A stretch of DNA of 8,236 nt from Desulfobacterales bacterium CG23_combo_of_CG06-09_8_20_14_all_52_9 (lineage in GTDB: Bacteria; Desulfobacterota; Desulfobacteria; Desulfobacterales; UBA2156): positions 1 to 8,236 of the forward strand of contig PCSF01000175.1 in NCBI GenBank assembly GCA_002771315.1. Reading direction: 5' to 3'. Shown piece by piece: positions 5,661-8,236 of this stretch. Both the position numbers and the translations under genes were made by a program. The notes under the pieces are model-generated. The model saw nothing but the letters and a program-made list of their open reading frames with translations, was not told where the DNA came from and searched no databases. Position 1 is the first letter of the stretch, and each line of letters starts with the position of its first letter.

Positions 5661-6266
5661 ATGAATTTAAACTCGAAGCTCCCGGATGTGGGCGTAACGA
5701 TTTTTACGGTCATGACGCACTTGGCCAACGAAAACGGTGCCATCAATTTGTCGCAGGGGTTTCCGGATTTTGACGTACCGCCCGACCTTGTGAATCGGGT
5801 TTTTCATCACATGCGCAGCGGCAGCAATCAGTATGCTCCCATGCAAGGGGTGCTTGGGTTGAGGGAGCGGATTTCGGAAAAGGTGGATGCCCTCTATGGC
5901 AAACAATATGACCCGATCTCGGAAATCACCATCACTGCAGGAGCCACGGAAGCCGTTTTTGCGGCTATCACCGCTGTTGCGGGCCCCGGCGATGAAGTCA
6001 TCCTCTTTGAACCCGCTTATGACGCGTATGTTCCGGCAATTCGACTCAACGGCGGAATCCCGGTGCCTCTCAACCTTCGGGTTCCCGCTTACCGAATCGA
6101 CTGGAACGAGGTCAGGGAAAAGGTCTCCTCCAATACCCGTGCGATCATTCTTAATTCCCCCCACAATCCCACAGGCTCGATCCTGGATGAAACGGACACA
6201 GCCGCCCTGATCGAAATCGTTCAAAGTACCGAAAAGGAGGCAGGAGAACGACTATGCCGGATTTGA
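5661..6266 (+). pseudogene. ybdL: Methionine aminotransferase (YbdL-type), internal deletion
   Basis: The frame gives 201 residues against about 385 for E. coli YbdL, a class I/II PLP aminotransferase that uses glutamine to transaminate methionine-type keto acids. Residues 1-187 follow the family: SKLPDVGVTIFTVMTHLA, LSQGFPDF (30-37), NQYAPMQGVLGLR (56-68), TAGATEA (92-98), the PLP-stacking EPAYDAY (117-123, Y120) and NSPHNPTG (165-172, N169). The last 14 residues, from about Q188 (STEKEAGERLCRI), instead match the extreme C-terminus of the family (in YbdL, ESTLLAAAERLRQL). About 180 codons are therefore gone with the frame kept. The lost part holds the SDEVYEH strand, the PLP lysine (SFGKTYH), and the carboxylate-binding arginine, so catalysis should be abolished. 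AAGGAA precedes the ATG. The preserved 3' end contains the ribosome site and start of the overlapping omega-amidase gene. Confidence 0.85.
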
Positions 6267-7027
6267 CGATTGCCCTGATCCAGGCCAATCTTTTTTGGGA
6301 GGATATCGATGCGAATCTGGCCCTGTTCGAAGAAACCGTTACGCAATTATCCGAACCGACAGACTTAATCCTGCTCCCTGAGATGTTCACTACCGGCTTT
6401 ACAATGAACGCCGAAAGGCTTGCCCAGAGTATGGACGGTTCCGCGGTGCGATGGATCCGAGAAAAGGCTTCCCAGAAAAAGGCGGACGTGGCAGGAAGCA
6501 TCATCTTTCGGGAAAAGGGGCGTTATTTTAATCGACTCGTGTGGGCCAAACCCGATGGCAATCTCTTCACTTACGACAAGAGACACCTCTTCCGAATGGC
6601 CGGAGAGGACAGGGTCTATTCCGCCGGAGAAAAACGGCTCACGATCCCGTTGAATGGGTGGAAAATCCGGCCTTTCATCTGTTACGATTTACGCTTTCCG
6701 GTCTGGTGCAGGAATCGGCGGAACACCTATGATATGTCTGTTTTCGTTGCCAGTTGGCCCCATGCCCGATCCGAACACTGGAAGACCCTCCTGGCTGCCA
6801 GGGCCGTGGAAAACCAATGCTATGTCGTGGGGGTCAATCGCGTGGGAAAAGATGGAAACGGCCTCTTGTTTTCCGGAAATTCCACCATTATCGATCCGAA
6901 AGGAAACGTTCTTTTCGAAAAAGCCGATGAACCCGTTATAGTCACACAAACCCTTTCCTGGAAAGCGCTGACGACTTATCGAAACGAATTCCCTGCCTGG
7001 ATGGATGCCGATCATGATTCGATCTGA
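6254..7027 (+). CDS. yafV: Omega-amidase, nitrilase superfamily (YafV-type)
   Basis: This is a 257-residue cytoplasmic C-N hydrolase of normal length. The catalytic triad is visible: E43 in LLPEMFTTGF (40-49), K109 in YDKRHLFRM (107-115), and nucleophile C143 in ICYDLRFPVW (142-151). FTTGF, KRHLFRM and CYDLRFPVW are characteristic of the omega-amidase / YafV branch and not of true nitrilases. Such enzymes hydrolyse alpha-ketoglutaramate or alpha-ketosuccinamate left by glutamine or asparagine transaminases, releasing ammonia. In many bacteria the gene follows a methionine aminotransferase, as here, where the start overlaps the aminotransferase 3' end by 13 bases. AAGGAGG (6234-6240) and AGGAG (6242-6246) give a strong start signal, both inside the retained aminotransferase tail. 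Because the partner transaminase is broken, the enzyme may now serve other transaminases as a repair enzyme. Confidence 0.94.
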   Translation: MPDLTIALIQANLFWEDIDANLALFEETVTQLSEPTDLILLPEMFTTGFTMNAERLAQSMDGSAVRWIREKASQKKADVAGSIIFREKGRYFNRLVWAKPDGNLFTYDKRHLFRMAGEDRVYSAGEKRLTIPLNGWKIRPFICYDLRFPVWCRNRRNTYDMSVFVASWPHARSEHWKTLLAARAVENQCYVVGVNRVGKDGNGLLFSGNSTIIDPKGNVLFEKADEPVIVTQTLSWKALTTYRNEFPAWMDADHDSI

Positions 7028-7060
7028 AGTCCATTTCATGATGATCGGCCTGGCGCAACC

Positions 7061-7267
7061 TTGATGAAATCGTAAAAACTCAAAATTAGGATGGCAAGGA
7101 AAAAACTTAAGATGCAAGGCGCGCAAATCCTGAGGAATGAGGCGTACATATGGGTACGCCGCAATGATTTATCCGGTTGAATCCTGCAAAGCAGAGCCGC
7201 AAAGCGGCATTCAACCGGGCAGGGATGCAGTGCAACGCAGCAGATGGACTTTTTACGAAGCCATCAA
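7061..7267. mobile_element. MITE-like element A with imperfect terminal inverted repeats
   Basis: The left end TTGATGAAATCGTAAAAACTC is matched in inverted form by the right end GACTTTTTACG...CCATCAA (7247-7267), with most positions complementary. Inside are three blocks shared with the element near ybaK: GATGCAAGGCG (7111-7121), GGCGTACATAT (7141-7151) and GCAACGCAGCAGATG (7232-7246). The middle block sits in a palindrome GGCGTAC-atatgg-GTACGCC. There is no coding frame. Such non-coding, inverted-repeat-bounded units are typical of MITEs or REP-associated elements mobilised in trans. No transposase is present and no target duplication is obvious. Confidence 0.6.
7173..7218. repeat. Nested hairpin inside element A
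   Basis: CCGGTTGAAT (7173-7182) and ATTCAACCGG (7209-7218) are perfect 10-base complements. Between them sit two smaller hairpins with AAA loops, TGC-AAA-GCA and GCCGC-AAA-GCGGC (7196-7208). The block is absent from the related element near ybaK, where the two outer shared motifs lie about 63 bases closer together, so it looks like an insertion or an optional module. Confidence 0.6.
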
Positions 7268-7269
7268 CC

Positions 7270-7406
7270 TTGATGGTCACGTAAAAAGTCGAAAATGATC
7301 TCTTTCCGTCATTCCGGCGAAAGCCGGAATCCAGTGTTTTCAAACACTTATAAAACCACTGGGCCCCGTTTTTCAACAGGGTGACGACTTTTTACGAAGC
7401 CATCAA
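7270..7406. mobile_element. MITE-like element B, abutting A and containing a REP hairpin
   Basis: The left end TTGATGGTCACGTAAAAAGT (from 7270) is the inverted counterpart of the right end GACTTTTTACG...CCATCAA (7386-7406), with 18 of 21 bases complementary. It lies 2 bases after element A, so the two ends themselves form a long palindrome (7247-7290). A 25-base stretch starting GACTTTTTACG and ending CAACCTT is identical at 7247-7271 and 7386-7410. Inside is GTCATTCCGGC-gaaa-GCCGGAATCCAG (7308-7334), the same palindrome family seen at 47-75, and a second pair CCAGTG/CACTGG (7331-7336, 7357-7362). It has no coding frame. It fills the space between the convergent omega-amidase and ybaK genes. 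Confidence 0.65.
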
Positions 7407-7480
7407 CCTTCACTGCAGGGTAAATGCGTCGATCACGATGACAGCCACTCCAAGATTTATCAGGGGGTGTTCTCCGGCAT

Positions 7481-7948
7481 TTATTTGGATATCTTTCCCA
7501 GCGTTGCCTTGCAAAGCCTGATCAGGTCCTTGGGGCCAAGCTCCACCTGAAATCCCCGCTTCCCTGCACTGACATAAAGGGTTTTATGATCCAAAGCGGC
7601 TTCTTCTACAACAACCGGCATGGGTTTTCGGTGACCCAGAGGGCTGATGCCTCCGATCACGTAACCTGCGGCTCTTTGGGCGACTTCAGGAGAAGCCATG
7701 GTCGCGCTCTTTGCGCCCATTGTCTCTGCGACGGCTTTGAGATCGAGACGCTTTGAAGCAGGCACTAGGGCAACCGCCTCTTTACATCCGTTGAGTAGAA
7801 TCACCAGGGTCTTAAAAAGTCGATGAGGGGAAATTCCCAGCGCCTCGGCCGCTTCCATGGCATAGGCTTCATTTTTTGGATCATGCGGATACCGGTGAAT
7901 CATGAAAGGAACTCCGGAATTTTCCAGGATCTTAACGGCCGGGGTCAT
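7481..7948 (-). CDS. ybaK: Cys-tRNA(Pro) deacylase, YbaK/EbsC family
   Basis: This is a 155-residue cytoplasmic editing enzyme that hydrolyses Cys-tRNA(Pro) produced by prolyl-tRNA synthetase error. MTPAVKILENSGVPFMIHRY matches the family N-terminus. The essential lysine is K46 in RLFKTLVI (43-50), and GYVIGGISPLGHRK (95-108) carries the GGxSPxG loop that shapes the pocket. The length equals that of typical YbaK (about 155-160). The reading frame is open a further 87 codons upstream, but those codons run through a palindromic repeat (7971-8072) and have no family resemblance. The ATG at 7946-7948, preceded by TTAGGTGA, is therefore chosen. The gene stands alone, convergent with the omega-amidase across a repeat-filled spacer. 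INS-like and ProXp relatives have the same fold, so substrate specificity is inferred from the YbaK-type motifs. Confidence 0.93.
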   Translation of the reverse strand: MTPAVKILENSGVPFMIHRYPHDPKNEAYAMEAAEALGISPHRLFKTLVILLNGCKEAVALVPASKRLDLKAVAETMGAKSATMASPEVAQRAAGYVIGGISPLGHRKPMPVVVEEAALDHKTLYVSAGKRGFQVELGPKDLIRLCKATLGKISK

Positions 7949-7970
7949 GAAGGTTTCACCTAAATTGAGC

Positions 7971-8072
7971 GATTTTCGAATTTGCCGCAGATGCAAGGCG
8001 TCCGGAAGCGAAGGCGTACATATCGTACGTCGAGCTTTCGGCAACGCAGCAGATGCGGTAAAATCGGAAATC
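7971..8072. mobile_element. MITE-like element C upstream of ybaK
   Basis: A 102-base unit is bounded by GATTTTCGAATTTGCCGCA (7971-7989) and its imperfect inverse TGCGGTAAAATCGGAAATC (8054-8072), with 16 of 19 bases complementary. It shares three exact blocks, in the same order, with element A: GATGCAAGGCG (7990-8000), GGCGTACATAT (8013-8023) and GCAACGCAGCAGATG (8041-8055). The centre GCGTACATATCGTACGTCG is nearly palindromic. Its outer ends differ from those of A, so either different flanks were recruited or the ends evolve quickly. It starts 23 bases upstream of the ybaK ATG and would be transcribed in the ybaK leader, where it could form a long hairpin. Confidence 0.6.
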
Positions 8073-8171
8073 CCGAAGGGTTTCCAATTTGGCAAAAGGT
8101 TTTTTTGTAAAGCACCCATTGGGTAAACAATTGAAAGCGGCCAAATCTTTTCTAACACAAGAATATTTATA

Positions 8172-8204
8172 TATAATGAGCCAATTGCAAAACGGTTTAA
8201 ACCG
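8172..8204 (+). promoter_or_regulatory. Candidate promoter with palindromic operator
   Basis: A consensus -10 TATAAT (8172-8177) sits in an AT-rich stretch; a weak -35 (TTTCTA) lies 17 bases before it. Fifteen bases after the -10 comes a perfect 12-base palindrome CGGTTTAAACCG (8193-8204), placed where a repressor would block transcription start. It would drive a plus-strand gene starting near 8215. Low-complexity AT content makes chance matches to TATAAT likely. Confidence 0.3.
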
Positions 8205-8214
8205 ATCATAGAAA

Positions 8215-8236
8215 ATGACCGAAACAGGAATTGTTA
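8215..8236 (+). CDS. Possible start of a plus-strand gene cut by the window edge
   Basis: ATG at 8215-8217 opens a frame reading MTETGIV up to the window end. A candidate promoter and palindrome lie just upstream, but no clear Shine-Dalgarno is visible. The seven residues resemble the N-terminus of RseC/MucC-family proteins (MTE-x-GIV), which is only a hint because so little is seen. Confidence 0.25.

Noticed and set aside
5667..6224. 185-codon minus-strand open frame opposite the aminotransferase
   Set aside because: It mirrors the codon pattern of the sense gene, and the product shows no domain or plausible composition.
7107..7376. 89-codon minus-strand open frame between the omega-amidase and ybaK
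   Set aside because: It runs through repeat elements A and B; phrases such as LDSGFRRNDG are the usual translation of the CCGGAATGACG-type palindrome.

Overview
The window looks like chromosomal DNA of an anaerobic bacterium, most likely a sulfate-reducer-like Desulfobacterota. This is an inference. It rests on a class 1B dihydroorotate dehydrogenase, an Isf-like iron-sulfur flavoprotein with an added zinc ribbon, an Mrp/NBP35 ATPase coupled to an MBL-fold gene, a response regulator without an output domain, moderate GC, and intergenic spaces filled with short palindromic repeats. No tRNA, rRNA, phage gene, transposase or CRISPR array was found.

Layout. 1-206 holds palindromic repeats and no gene. 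207-698 (minus) is a DUF533/TerB-like gene broken by two in-frame stops. 902-1465 (minus) is a secreted chalcone-isomerase-like protein, and 1502-2422 (minus) is pyrD; these two are probably co-transcribed, pyrD first. Divergent from pyrD, 2578-3447 (plus) is a flavodoxin-fold iron-sulfur flavoprotein with a zinc ribbon, overlapped by 4 bases by a 60-residue coiled-coil protein (3444-3626). A stand-alone response regulator follows at 3823-4344. On the minus strand, 4689-5531 is an Mrp-type ATPase followed after 3 bases by an MBL-fold gene cut off just after its metal-binding motif. Divergent from mrp, 5661-6266 is a methionine-aminotransferase (YbdL-type) gene that keeps both ends but has lost the middle, including the PLP lysine. 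It overlaps an intact omega-amidase (YafV-type, 6254-7027). 7028-7480 is a gene-free stretch made of back-to-back MITE-like palindromic elements. 7481-7948 (minus) is a YbaK/EbsC Cys-tRNA(Pro) deacylase with a related element just upstream. The right edge may hold the start of another plus-strand gene.

How the genes work together. PyrD acts in pyrimidine synthesis, though its usual partner PyrK is not next to it. Mrp is a predicted iron-sulfur carrier ATPase. The aminotransferase and omega-amidase normally work as a pair: a glutamine-dependent transaminase makes an alpha-keto amide that the amidase hydrolyses. Here only the amidase looks functional. YbaK edits mischarged Cys-tRNA(Pro).

The most notable theme is decay. 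Three of about eleven genes are broken in three different ways: nonsense mutations, an in-frame internal deletion, and truncation with an out-of-frame junction. Several short inverted-repeat elements lie in the same 8 kb. I see no convincing new defence, mobile or biosynthetic system. The best candidates for something undescribed are the repeat family, the flavoprotein plus small coiled-coil pair, and the conserved-looking tail on the response regulator.
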